Origin: Manis javanica
Lineage: Eukaryota > Chordata > Mammalia > Pholidota > Manidae
Reading direction: 5' to 3'
DNA length: 64,000 bases
Assembly (NCBI RefSeq): GCF_040802235.1
Contig: NC_133174.1
Span: 107,203,647 to 107,267,646, forward strand
Below, piece by piece: positions 1-11,905 of this stretch. A model generated the notes under the pieces. That model ran no database searches. It was not told the DNA's origin and saw only the letters and a program-made list of their open reading frames with translations. Each line of letters opens with the position of its first letter. Position 1 is the first letter of the stretch. A program made the position numbers and the translations under genes.

Positions 1-165
1 CATCAGCTAATATATCACATGATTTCTGTTCATTGTCTCCCCCCACTAGAATGGCAGGTTCATGAGGCAGGGATTTTTTCCCATTTTATTCATGCCTATA
101 TTCCTTCCCAGTGCCTAAACCACACTAAAAACTAAGCACATGCTAACCGCACAATTAATTAGTTA
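1..165 (+). mobile_element. L2 (LINE-2) 3'-end fragment
   Basis: The run TTGTCTCCCCCCACTAGAAT, followed by a CATGAGG-CAGGGA-type segment and a CAGTGCCT ending, matches the general form of the L2 3' end. Old and diverged. Identification is by recall of the consensus. Confidence 0.5.
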
Positions 166-169
166 AATA

Positions 170-875
170 ACCTTTTAATTTGGAATAGTTTTAGAGTTAA
201 GAAAATAGTTGCAAAGAGAGTACTAGAGAGTACCTGTATACTTTTTGTATATTTCATATACTTTGCCCCCAGTTTCTCCCACTGTTGCCATCTTACACTA
301 GTATGATGCATTTGTTACAATTAGACAACCAATATTGACACATCATTAAAATTAGACAACCAATATCGACACATTATTAACTACAGTCCATAGTTTATCC
401 AGATTCCCTTAGTTTTTACCCACTGTCCTTTTTGTTTTCTAGGATCACATTAGGATACCACATTATATTTAGTTGTCTCTTGGCTGTGACAATTTCTCAG
501 ACTTCCCTTGTTTTTGAAGACCTTGATAGTTTTGAGGTATACCAGTCTGATATTTTGTCGACTGTCCCTCTCTGAGATATACCTGATGTCTCCAACATGA
601 GTTTATGGGTTTGGGGGAAGAAAGACCACAGAGGCCTTTCTCATCACATCATATCAAGGGTACATCAGTATAGTTTATCACTGTTGATTCTGACTTTGGT
701 GGCCCAGCTGGAGGTAATGTTTGTCAGCTTTCTCCACTGTACCATTACTCTTCCCTGCCCCCTCTTCCAAACTGTACTCCTTAGAAGGCAGTCACTATGC
801 CCAGCCTCCACTTAAAGAGTGGAGTTATATTCCATCTCCTCAAGGGCAGAGTATCTACATAAATTATTTGGTATT
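170..875 (-). mobile_element. Old L1 (L1M) 3' UTR, antisense, left part
   Basis: Resembles the antisense 3' UTR of mammalian-wide L1M elements (for example GTTGATTCTGACTTTGGTGG and CAGAGTATCTACATAAATTA). It is interrupted at 875/876 by the endogenous retrovirus and resumes at 5648 with GGATTCTCCTGCAC. Contains a 31-33 bp tandem duplication (two AATTAGACAACCAATAT-GACACAT-ATTAA units between 318 and 381). Confidence 0.65.
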
Positions 876-1278
876 TGTAAGGCTGGGGGCACTGGAGGAC
901 AGTCCAAATGGAACAAAGACAGCACCAAATAGCTCTGTGCCATATAAGGAAGGAATGGACAGCTCTTCTGGGATTCCAGTCCAGTGACGGTGCTGACAAA
1001 CCCTGGATGCAGACCCCCTCCTCCAGAAGGAGGAGACCTCTGGCTGTCCATCACCGGACCCTGAGCCAATAAAAAAATTCCCCACATACCCCTAGCGTGG
1101 CCCACTTCCCCCTCCCTTCCCTGTTCTCTTAAAAACTCCCCACCTCCCCTTCTGGGCGTGACTTCCCCAGCCTGTGTTTCAGACTGGTGAACCTCACCCA
1201 GGAATGGCACTCAAATAAGCTACCTGGCCCTTTGTTGCCTCTTGTCACCTGCTTATTTCAGCTAGAATTTATCTTACA
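876..1278 (+). repeat. 5' LTR of the ERV1 element
   Basis: Pairs with 5234-5647. It shares segments such as GACAAAGACAGCA-CAAATAG (with small changes) and GTGGCCCACTTCCCCCTCCC, has CCAATAAAA as a poly(A)-signal-like motif near 1066, TCTTAAAAACTCCC as a TATA-like region, and ends GCTAGAATTTATCTTACA. Diverged from its partner by scattered substitutions and small indels. Confidence 0.88.
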
Positions 1279-1280
1279 TT

Positions 1281-1298
1281 TGGTGCTGAAACCTGGGA
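1281..1298 (+). other. Primer binding site, tRNA-Phe type
   Basis: TGGTGCTGAAACCTGGGA, two bases after the LTR end. From memory it differs at two positions from the complement of the tRNA-Phe 3' end, the primer used by HERV-F-like ERV1 elements. Confidence 0.7.
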
Positions 1299-1659
1299 AG
1301 GAGCATGAGTGTGGGGCCCCAACCAGCCATCGGCAGCCCTGCCCCTCCTTCCCCGACCTGGGACCTCAGCCTGCTCTCCAATGCATGGACTATTTTCTGG
1401 TGAGTCCCTCAGTTTCCCCCGGTCTGTTTCCCTTCCTAACCCATTTTCACCTGGTCCATCCAAAATTGTAGCTACATCCAAGTTGGGGCATTCAGCCCCT
1501 GGGCATCTGGCCCACCCTCTGCAGGCATCCAGCCCACCCCTGCCCCTGCGGTGTGGGAGACGTCCCTCACCCAGGCTCCCAGGATGTCTCCCCTGACTTG
1601 GTACACTTGGGACACTGGGCGCTCCTCTCAGCAGGATTAGTTGGGGAGGTGATGCAGAC

Positions 1660-1929
1660 ATGGGGAACCAGCCCTCAAAAGCAGAGGCTCAGACTCTGTT
1701 TTGGTGTCTCATTTCTAATTTGGCTACTCAATATTTGTACTGGGAAGTTTGCAAACAGAAGCTAGTCTTCCTTTGCTCTCAGGCCTGGCCTCAGTATCCC
1801 CTGGACAATCAATCTTGCTGGCCCCCTGAGAGAACTTTCAATTTTGGCCTCCTCACTGACCTGACTAATTATTGCCACCAGAGCGGAGAGTGGAGTGCAA
1901 TCCCATATGTGCAGTCTTTTTGGACTTAG
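1660..1929 (+). pseudogene. ERV1 gag fragment (matrix N-terminus), truncated by a stop
   Basis: An 89-codon frame starting with MGN, a myristoylation-type start as in gammaretroviral matrix proteins, about 380 nt after the primer binding site. The sequence has the Trp/Pro-rich pattern of ERV1 gag. A TAG at 1927-1929 ends it, and gag-like coding sense continues in the same frame past the stop for some 30-40 codons. The following 2080-2280 is C/T-rich and proline-coding in places, then gag homology is lost. Non-functional relic. Confidence 0.75.
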
Positions 1930-2289
1930 AGCTCTCACCCAGACCTTTACGTTAAGTGTTCAACGACCCAGGTTCTCCTAGCCCAATCTCCAGTTAAAGA
2001 TTGTCAGCCTCTTACTCTGCCCAGTCCTTCTTCCTTTTCAGATCCGCTGGAGAACCTTAGTCTCCCACCTCTCTCAGCTCGCTGCCCCCACCCCTCTCCA
2101 CCACCATCTTTAAGTTCTTTGTCCTCCCCCGTGTTGCTACCATCTTAAAGTCCTACATTCTCAACTATGTCGTCTTCCTGCTCCTCTCCTCTTCCGGTGG
2201 CTGCACCACCCCTCCCCCTCTCCTTCTGCCTTCACCGCCCTCTTCCCCCACCGAAACATGCTCCACCTGCCCTCTGATTCTGGAAGCCA

Positions 2290-4930
2290 TGGACAAGAAG
2301 CTAAAAAGAAAGAAAGCAATTAAATATCAGTAACTCAAATCTTTATATCAGTTTGTCTGTCTGTATATATGTTTTTATATAAAAAGTGTTGCTAACTGTA
2401 GTTGTTATGTCTCAATTTGTATGTTTGTGTGTCTAAGTGTGTAAATGAAAAATATTTTCCTACCTCCGGATGGTATTAATAAAAATCGTTTTAAAAACAA
2501 GCACTTGTGAAAATTGGGCATTCTAAAACTTCCAGAAAATCTAATAAAAAATATTAAGCATTAATGCTAATTTAAGTTTAACTGAAATGGACATGTCCTT
2601 ATAGTTATCAGCTGCCAAAGTTTACTTAAAGTCATTTAAGTTGATGTTATCTATTAAACATTTCAAGAAGATGCTTAAAGAAAAGCTTGACTTGGTCTAA
2701 TGTTTGCTAAAAGTTTTGTAAGTAATCTAGCATGGTTGCTAAAAATAAGTAAACAAGTGTAGCAAATAAACATCTTAATAATAATACTGTATTAATGTAT
2801 AACAGTGTATATATATATATATATGCAAACAGCCTGAGAATTTTTGTGGTAACCAAAATTCTTAAAGTTTGCTAAGTTATATAGACATATTTTGTGCCTA
2901 ATGAGAAATTGTGCTGTAAAGCACATTTCCAAAAATGATAATACACATTCATAGACGTATCAATCTGAAGAATGCTAGTGTAACAGTTCACAGTGGCCTA
3001 TTTTTCTGTGTTCACTGAAAATTAAAGTTCATAATGGTTTTAAAGTCTAATTAAAGCTACTTAAAGAAGAAAACATCTCTACTTGCTGAAAGGATGTGTG
3101 TTTTAGTAAGAAAAAGTATAGAGAACAGAAATTCGTTTTGTTGAAGGTAAAAGAAGGTAATTGTTCTAAAGTACAGCTGTTTATTTAAAGAGGGAGAACA
3201 CTGAATGTAAAAAGAAAGTTTTCTGAACTGTTAGTCTGCTCTTAATGTTGAAAGATTGCAAAGAGTTCTCTAATTGTTTTATCAAAATAGGTTTTCATGC
3301 TTAAAGTCTCAATGAGTTGTCTGAATTTAAGAAAATGAGATCTTAATATTAAAAGGACTAACAGCTAAGCTTTGCCAATAACTTTGTAACCTCTGTGTTT
3401 GCCTTTAAAATCTTTTATTGTCATTCTGGTTAAATGGATAAGTATTTCTTCATGGCAACCTATAATCCTATTTAAGCAAGTGCCAAAAAAAAATCAAATT
3501 TAAAAAGGTGCTTTTACGTCTAGTTAACTCTGACATTTTCCAGAGGGCCCCTGGAACATGTCAGAAGAATTTTTTCTCCTCATCGGGAAAAATATTTGGC
3601 TAATTTGGCTTATTTATCTTATATATATTTACCTAGAAAGCACTGTCAAAAGAAATGATGCTAAACTTTGTTACTGAATGTTTTGTGTTACAGAAATATC
3701 CAAATTTCCTTATGACAACTGTATTACAGTAAGCTCTCATCATATCTTTAACCATTGTCATTTGTAAGTCTTTTGTCATCTATACTCACTGTTTTATTAC
3801 TCCTAAACTAGTAAAAAACTAGATTTCAGCAGAACAGGTATTAGTTACATAGGATTAAGTAAACTAAGGAAGATGATTTTGTGGCTTTTTGTTTCAAATG
3901 TTGTTGATAAAGTGCTTTAAGCTTTTTCTCTTAAGCTGACAACAGTTTAGTAAATGACTGCCTTTATAAGCAGAATTGAAACTTTATCTTTCTCTCTACC
4001 TGAACCCTCCAGAATTTAAAAACTCTCAGTGACTATTTTTATATTTCATGGCAGTATGTTTATTTGCACAAGTTCAATAAGAATCTGCTTTCCTTGTAAG
4101 AGGACCAATTAAAAACACTGGTTACATTACCAAGGCTTTAACTAAAATGTCATACCTGAGAGACACGTGTGTAAACTCAGATATGAACAGACAGCTTTAA
4201 GGAACTAAGATTGACTTTATAAAGCCAACAAAGCCCCTTAGAAGAATTGGCCTGGTACCCTTGCTTACAGGGTTCCCAGCAGCCTTACCAGGTGAGTAAG
4301 GAGGGTCACTTCCTGGCAGGTGCAGGAACCTCAGAAATGTCTTGGGAACCTCAAGAAGAGAGGAGTTCACCCAAATGTACAGGTACTGCAGGCACAACCT
4401 GATGGCAAGTCTGGCTTTGCTGTCTGGCCTCGAGAGGCCTTTAAAAGTTCAATCTGAAATTCCTTACAAAAAGTTCCAGCAAAGCACATTTAATAGATCT
4501 CATGTAATCAATTACTCTTCTTGCTGCACTTATGCAAATAATCAAGCCAACTGTTAATAATTTTCTTAATCTGGCTACTTCTAATAAAAATGAGGGTGAT
4601 TTAAGAGAAAAGTATTGTTTCAATAATGCAGTCTTATCTGTACTAAATCCTAATACTAGTCATTGAGATGTAAACTCGATCCAGAATTCTGGTTTCCCCA
4701 TGATACCTGGTTGTGATTCTCAATTAGACTCTTCATATTTCTTGTTCTCATATTCAGCAATGCATTCTTAATCTCATCAAGTTTGTCCTTTCAGAATAGA
4801 GAATCCAATTCCAGATGTTGCTACTTAACCTAACACAATTTGTTCTATCTTGCCTAGAAACCACAAAACTGAAAATAGTAATAGAAATGAAACCTGGAAT
4901 AGAAGCACCAACCTTCTGAGGCCCTCCCAA
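2290..4930 (+). mobile_element. AT-rich non-coding interior of the ERV1 element
   Basis: About 2.6 kb with no frame over 75 codons and frequent TTAAAG/CTTAAA motifs. A segment around 4230-4440 is less AT-rich. Its position between gag remnant and 3' LTR makes it ERV interior; it resembles MER4-group interiors in character, by recall only. No protease, reverse transcriptase or envelope motif seen. Confidence 0.55.
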
Positions 4931-5233
4931 CTGACCAGTGATGGAGACCTAACTGCACCCCATACTGTGCCCCCTCTCAGCATGAAGCAGCCAGAGCGGT
5001 CATCACCCCCTTTTCCCTAGCAGCAGCTAGAGTCTCTATCTGTAGAGGGGAGAATGAGACAGGGACCATAGGCTTCGACAAAATAAGGTGAGAGCCTCTG
5101 GAGAAAGCAAGGCAGGATATTTGAAGTCAGAGCAATGTAACTACATGCTAGGAAACCACCCCCTCTACAATGCCCCTTGTCAGCCAGAAGTAGCCAAATC
5201 GAGTCGTTGCCCATTATGACCAAAAGGCTGGAA

Positions 5234-5647
5234 TGTAAGGCTGAAGGCACTGAAGGGAGGAAAGTGAGGACAGTGCAAATGGGACAAAGACAGCAGCAAA
5301 TAGCTCTGTGCCATATAAGGAAGGAACGGACAGCTCTTCTGGGATTCCATTCCCATGACATGCCGACAAACCCTGAATGCAGACCCCCTCCATCCAAAAG
5401 GAGGAGACCTCTGGCTGTCCATCACCCAACCCTGAGCCAATAAAAATTCCCCACATATCCCTAGTGTGGCCCACTTCCCCCTCCCTTCCCTGTTCTCTTA
5501 AAAACTCCCTGCCTCCCCTCCTGGGCATGACTTCCCCAGCCTGTGTTTCAGACTGCTGAACCTCGCCTGGGAATTGCGCTCAAATGAACTACCTGGCCCT
5601 TTGTTCCCTCTCGTCACCTGCTTATTTTGGCTAGAATTTATCTTACA
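5234..5647 (+). repeat. 3' LTR of the ERV1 element
   Basis: Begins TGTAAGGCTG and ends TATCTTACA. Pairs with the LTR at 876-1278, being 11 bp longer through small indels. The sequence just left of it (ACCAAAAGGCTGGAA) is a weak polypurine tract. Confidence 0.88.
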
Positions 5648-5674
5648 GGATTCTCCTGCACAGATTCATCTACA

Positions 5675-6512
5675 TTTAATTAATTAATTAATCCATGAAA
5701 CCATCTAAAAATTAATGAATCCAATCATCTAATTAATCAAACCATCTAATTAATTAATTTGACCATGTTACCAATAAATTAATTCAATCACCTAATTAAT
5801 CAATCAATCCAATAATCTAATCAATCATTTCAATGACCTAATTAATTAATCTGACCATCTAATTAATTGATCCAACCATCTAGTTAATTAGGTTCTGCCA
5901 TCTAATTAATTGGTTCAGTCATCTATTTAATTGATCAAATCAACCATCTAATTAATTAATTGATTAATATGATTGCCTAATTAATGCAATCTTCTATTTG
6001 ATAGATTAATTCAGATATCTAATTAATTAATTGATTCAATCATCCAACCAATCAATTAGTTAATTTGACCATCTAATTAATTAATCATTTAATTCAACCA
6101 TGTAATTAACAAACCAAGCATCTAATTAATTAATTCAACCATCTGATCTATTATTTAATGGATTCAGTCATCTAATTAATTAATTGATTATTCAATCATC
6201 TTATTGAACAATCAATTAATTTAATCATCTAATTAATTAATTGATTAATTTGACCATCTAAGTGATTGATTTGGTCTCCTACTAGTTAATTAATAATCCA
6301 ATCTTCTAATTGATTAAACAATTTGATTGTCTGATCAATCAATTGATTCAGTCATCTACCTAATTAATTAATTTGATCATCTAATTAATTAATCAATTGA
6401 TTCAATTGCCTAATTATTTATCCAACCATCTAATTGATTAATTTGATAATTAAACTAATCAATTAATCAACTCAATCTAATTAATTCAATCATCTTGTTA
6501 ATTGATTGATTA
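5675..6512. repeat. Degenerate ATTAATTAATT minisatellite within an L1 3' UTR
   Basis: About 830 bp built of a ~20-26 bp unit of the form CATCTAATTAATTAATTNATTCAAC, with variable numbers of TTAA/ATTA steps. Flanks on both sides are antisense L1M 3' UTR (GGATTCTCCTGCAC before, ATGAATATTTATTTTATACT after), so it is probably an expansion of a short repeat native to that UTR. Confidence 0.85.
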
Positions 6513-7895
6513 GCCCCATCACTTGTTATGTCAGTGTGGATTAATGAATATTTATTTTATACTTTGGGTTTTAATCCAATACTATCACTATGTATTTTGT
6601 CACTCAGCTTGTTTCAGCTTTGCTCACTAGAAACTTTCAGACTCACTCCTGTGTCCCGTTGATGTACCCTCATCATTTGGGAATTTTCTTTAGCACTTCC
6701 TTATTTTCTGTCATTATAAGATGCTCCAGTCTCATCTTGTATATTCCCTGTCCCAGTTCTAGAATTAGCTATTTGTCCAAGGAGCCCTGGTTCCTTTTAC
6801 TGGAGAATAGCATTAGGAACCAATATCAGGGGACTGGGTATGCTCATTGCTACTAGAGTGTCGTTACTTGTAGGCCCTTTCAGCCAACAGAGCTAGGTCA
6901 TAAATACATACATACTAACCCATGTATACACACTTATCAATAACTATTTCTATATATATTCATTTGTACCTGTATTAAGCTGACCATGAGTTCATACTGA
7001 TTTCCCTAACTAATTCATTATCACATGGGTCATTCTAGCCCCAATCCTTTGCCTATCCACAGCCTCCCACTACAGATGGGAACTTGGCTCCTACCATCTG
7101 CCATCCATTTAGTTAATTGTTCAATGTATATGTGTACAGAAATTTCAGATTTTTATCTGTACCCCATGAGAAATAACTTTAGCAGCTACAGTAGGGTGTT
7201 TATGTACTCTTTTGTCTTATCTTTATATTAACCAATCAAAACACCATTTTGCAAAGTTACATAGATCAGCATCATTTCCCACACTGTCTTCAAGCAAGTT
7301 ATGTCATACCTTTCAATACTGTTAGATTTGTTAGACACAGACTGCACTTCATCCTGGCATCCACCAAACTTCTGGTTAATTTAAACATTTTTTTCAGACA
7401 TTTGGGGTTATGAATAAATCACACAACCACAATAACAAATTCAAACTCATACTCCTGTACCAAGGGTTTACTCTTTGTGCTGCAAAGTTCTAAGGGTTTT
7501 GACAAGCGCATAGTATCATGTATCCACCACTATAGTACCATACTGATCAGTTCTATCACACTAAAAAACATCTCCTGTGCTTCCCCTAGTCAAATTCTCT
7601 TCCTCTCCAAACCACTGGAGACCATTAGTATGTTTTCCATCCCCCTAGTTTTACCTTTTCCAGGATGTAATATGAACGGACTCATATTATGTAGCCTTTT
7701 TTGGTCTGACTTCTTTCACTTAGGAAAGTGCATCTAAGCTCCATCCATATTACTGTGTGAACTAGTAGTCCATTTATTTGTATTATTGGATATCACTGAA
7801 TAGAAATACCACAATTTGTTTATACATTCCTCTATTGAAGGACACCCTTGGTTGCTTCCAGTTTTATTGTCAGTATAATGCTGTTACTATTTCAA
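6513..7895 (-). mobile_element. Old L1 (L1M) 3' UTR and 3' end, antisense, right part
   Basis: Continues the L1 split by the ERV. Recognisable antisense pieces include TTTTATACTTTGGGTTTTAA, TTCTTTAGCACTTCCTTATT, GACCATGAGTTCATACTGAT and TGAACGGACTCATATTATGT. Several L1ME/L1MC-type fragments may be joined here. Small open frames in it are chance. Confidence 0.65.
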
Positions 7896-7970
7896 ACTTA
7901 GCCAGCCAAATTCAGGAACACTTGCTGGGCATTTCAGTGTCACTAATCCTAACACAGGTTTTTCAGTACT

Positions 7971-9011
7971 TGTTGGGAGCCGGTCCAAACCGCTAGCCTG
8001 ATGACACAGTCCGGGCAGTCGGATGGAAGGGACTGCACAGCGGCCTTCCCAGAGGAGCAACCCCGATATCCCTCCTGCTCAAAATGCCCCTCCTAATAAA
8101 TTTGCTTATTTCAGTTTCAATTCAAGCTGCCCCTTCAGGGAAGAGGCCATATCCAATTTTCCCTGAAAAATTTAGGTACTGGCCCTAAAGGAAATTGGAA
8201 AAAAGTCACTACTGCCCTTATGACTACCCCCCAATGATGGGAAAGTGAGACCCCATGAGAATTGAACCCAAGTTTATGGGAAAAAGATATGGGAAATTTA
8301 CCTGGGTCGAGGTTCCTTTCCCCACCCTAACGTGGCCTCCAAATAACATATCCAATGATTAATAGCAACAGGTGGGTACAGAGAACAAATGATATTCTGT
8401 GGTTAGCCAGTCAGACAACAACCTGGCAAATTGTAAAACAAATGAGAACAGGGCATTACCTAACTCCAGATCAGAAAATCTCCATTGTAAGTCTTACTGA
8501 AAATCGGTCCAAGGCATAGTCCATAAAATTTGTCCCTGCCTGCCAAAAAGTCATCATGATCTTTTAGAGAGAGCCTCCTTCTTTCCTACCGGAGATGAAG
8601 AATTGGAGTATAGCTATGAAAGAATGAGGGCCCTACAAAAAAATAATAGAATAGTAAACTTTAGATAGTCATCTGTAAAGAAACCAAGAGTCTGGCACCT
8701 ACCTAACCTTTGTGAGATTTTCTGGCCACAATAACCAAAAACCAAGCTTACTTATAAACAAGTTAACTGCTAAGACCTGCTAAATGATGTAATCTCATTC
8801 TCCAAACTCATGTAGCCGTGCTCTGTGTCAATTATATGATTAATATCTGTACTTTACTTTATGTAATCTTAGAGTATATAATCAAGATGCTACTTTTCAT
8901 TAAAGGCCAGGCTCAGCTTTTGCTAGTGTCTGTGTCCTCACTCATTCTGTCAGTCGCCGATGCTGTTCATCCTTCAGGGACTCCTAGACTCGCTGGAGCT
9001 GGACTCCGGCA
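7971..9011 (+). mobile_element. ERVK-type (class II) LTR element, 1041 bp, with 6-bp target duplication
   Basis: Begins TGTTGGGAGCC, the typical start of class II (ERVK/IAP-like) LTRs, and ends GGAGCTGGACTCCGGCA. It is flanked by AGTACT at 7965-7970 and 9012-9017; 6 bp is the ERVK target-site length. The right half has LTR promoter/poly(A) order: AGTATATAAT near 8873, ATTAAA near 8900, then a U5-like region. The centre (about 8150-8600) reads in places like degraded gag-type sequence. No second LTR copy is visible, so it is either a long solo LTR or a recombined or deleted element. Confidence 0.75.
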
Positions 9012-9017
9012 AGTACT

Positions 9018-10811
9018 TCTAAGGCAATCTGATCTCTACTGCTCAGTGCTTCAGTTTGGAATGAAAAGTTGAATGCAGTGGAGTAGGAATAGATGCACAT
9101 TGCCATGTGATACATTTCCATCTGTGTTGTGTCATCCAGAGCAACTCACCAGGAGACAAGTCTATGGGGGGAAAAACATGGAAATGATGTTAAGCAACTG
9201 AAAAGTTTTCATAATGAGAGACTGGAGTCCTTAATAACCGGTTTTCTGTTAATAACTCATTTATGACACACAGATACTAGTACTGAACACTTTACTAACA
9301 ACAGTCACATATTTCAAAACTTTCCAAAATCATGGCATACAGACCTTCTCTTCACTGTTACAGTAAGTGGGTTGCTCCTGTGAAAACAGAAATCTAAATT
9401 TAAAGTTTCATAGATAATTGGTACAGGAATATGAGTTTGAATTTGTTATTGTGGTTCTGTGATTTATTCATAACTAAGGAAATACTATACTCAGTTTTGG
9501 AAAAAACTGCAGAGTATTGATTGAAAAGATGATGCATTAAAATGTTAAAGAACATTTAAAAATAAATTATGCTTAATAGCTGTGCTCAGAGCTAACTAGC
9601 TTGAAAATTTTAAATATACCACAGCTCAAATTGAGTATTTTTAATTGATACAACACAGAAATTCCTATTTATATACAGTAATGTTCTTTCAGTTGCACAG
9701 CTTAATAATTGCCATTAATTGTAGTTCAAATACTTGAGATTGTGACTTTTAAAGATGGAGTGAAAGCTTAGCAATTTCTTCTACTAGAGATATTTTAATA
9801 CTTAGATTTCAGAAAAAGTCTTGAAAATATATTATATGAGCATGTTCCTTCAGTGTAGATTAGGCACATAAAATAAAACTAAAATATTTCTATGCTTGAA
9901 CACTTTGTTAACATACAGTTTTTCTCCCACCCACCTTTGATTTTCTGGTCCATATATTACTTTGATTCTAGTGACATTGGTGAAAAGTGACTACAATAAA
10001 CACAAGGGAAAAACAAATTAGACAATATTAGAAAAGGAAAACCAACTAAAACATTACTGGTATTATATTGTAAATAATTCACATTAAAATTAATTTGAAT
10101 TAAATTAAAAAGTCAAATGTAGAGCTTACATGCATAAAAAGATTCAAAATATTAACACTACATTTTACAATAAAAGAAATAAAATCTATAAAATAACAAA
10201 ATATTTTATTTACTTTCAGTAAATATATATTTACTAGGTGATGTTTTCCCTCATATATTATATTGAGTTTGCTTTAATAATATGTTTTTCTGATTTTAAA
10301 GGCAATATATACCCATTATAGAAAATTAAATTTAGAAAGTTACAAAGAAGAAAATTAAAACTATCCACCCTACTACCCAGAAACCACCATATCAGTTCTA
10401 GTCTCTTTTTTGCATATATATTTGGGTCTGTTTTAAAAATAAAATGAAAATCATGGTGCATATACAAAGTAATTGAAATGTCCTATACTTACAGGAAAAG
10501 GGAAAACATAACCACAGGAATATTAATTCAGCACTATTCAAAACGCAAAAAAAATTTATTGCACGTTTCAGCAATGAATATTAAAAACCAAGAAATCTTT
10601 TTAACTGTGTAGTTAAATGGGAACTTATTTTCACAGTTGGTGGACATGTTAAGCAGTTCAAATATTGTGGAACGAAATTGAGCATGTATAATAAACGTGA
10701 CAAACACACATCTCTCTCTCTCTCATGAGGACTGTAACCCAAGAAGCTTAAGATGAAAAACACAGACCAAGAATGATGTAAGTAGTTGGAGACATATGAA
10801 AACAGAAATAC
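9018..10811. other. AT-rich intergenic DNA without a recognisable gene
   Basis: No exon, RNA gene or long frame. A stretch near 10260-10440 (CAATATATACCCATTATAGA, CTACTACCCAGAAACCACC) looks like an old interspersed-repeat tail. A short (TC)n sits at 10712-10725. Otherwise nothing I can name. Confidence 0.6.
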
Positions 10812-11905
10812 AACAGTTCTAAGAGGAAAGTACATAGCAGTATAGGCCTACCTCAAGAAACAAGAACAAGCCCAAATATACAACCTAACCCATAACTAAA
10901 GAAACTAGAAAAAGAAGAACATACAAAGAATTAGCAGGAGGGACATAATAAAGATGAGAGCAGAAATAAATGAAATAGAGAATTAGAAAAGAAAATAAAA
11001 AATTAATGAAACCAAGAGCCACTTCTTCAAGAAGATAAACAAAATGGACAAACTCCCAGCCAAACTTATCAAGAAAAACAGAGAGGACACAAATAAACAA
11101 AATCAGAAACAAAAAAGAAGTTAGAACTGACATCACAGAAATTCAAAGAATGTAAGAGAATATATGAAAAGTTATATGCCAATAAATTGGACAACCTAGC
11201 AGAAATTGACAAATTCCTAGAAAAATACAACCTTCCAAGACACCCAGGAAGAAACAGAAAATCAGAACAGACCAATTACCAGCAATGAAATCAAATTGGC
11301 AATCAAAAAACTCCCAACAAACAAAAATCCATTACCAGATGGCCTCACAGGTGAATTCTACCAAACATTTAAAGAAGAGCTAATACCCATCCTTAAAAGT
11401 ATTCCAAAAAAGTAGATGAGGAGGAATACTTTCAAACTCATTCTATGTCCAGTTTCACTCTAATACCAAAACCAGACAAAGATACTACAAAAAAGAAAAT
11501 TACAAACCAATATTCCTGATGAACACAGATGCAAAAATCCTCAACAAAACATTAGCAAACCAAATAAAAAATACATCAAAAGGATCATCCACCATGACCA
11601 AGTGGGATTTATTTCAAGGATGCAAGGATGGTACAATATTCATAAATCCATCAATATCACACACCACATTAACAAAAAGGACCAAAACCACATGATCATC
11701 TCCATAGATGCTGAAAAAGCATTTGACAAAATTCAGCATCCATTCACGAAAAAAACTCTCAACAAAATGGGTATAGTGGGAATGTACCTCAACATAATAA
11801 AGGACATATATGACAAATCCACAGCCAACATACTCAATGGAAAAAAGCTGAAAGATTTTGCTCTAAAATCAGGAATAAGAAAAGACCCACTCTCGCCACT
11901 TTTTT
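10812..11905 (+). mobile_element. L1 ORF2 fragment, sense, broken
   Basis: Translates to L1 ORF2 from the inter-domain region (LRGKY...QAYL-type) into the reverse transcriptase, including [15 protein letters not shown] (RT motif A with its catalytic Asp). Frames are interrupted several times; the longest open piece is 11602-11922. It stops abruptly at the codons for the PLSPL motif, where antisense L1 sequence with a poly(T) start takes over at 11906. Confidence 0.85.

Larger units (their letters stand above)
876..5647 (+). mobile_element. Degraded class I (ERV1) endogenous retrovirus, non-autonomous
   Basis: Two similar ~0.4 kb LTRs (876-1278 and 5234-5647) flank a 3.95 kb interior. Both LTRs begin TGTAAG and end CTTACA, a perfect 6-bp terminal inverted repeat. 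A tRNA-Phe-type primer binding site lies 2 nt after the 5' LTR, and a gag start follows. No pol or env frame is recognisable; the interior from about 2290 to 4900 is AT-rich and littered with stops. The flanking bases GTATT and GGATT look like a 5-bp target duplication with one change. The host sequence on both sides is a single antisense L1 3' UTR, which dates the insertion after that L1. Confidence 0.85.

Noticed and set aside
5675..6512. Regularly spaced repeats resembling a CRISPR-like array
   Set aside because: Units are variable, AT-only minisatellite without unique spacers, inside an L1 3' UTR of a mammal.
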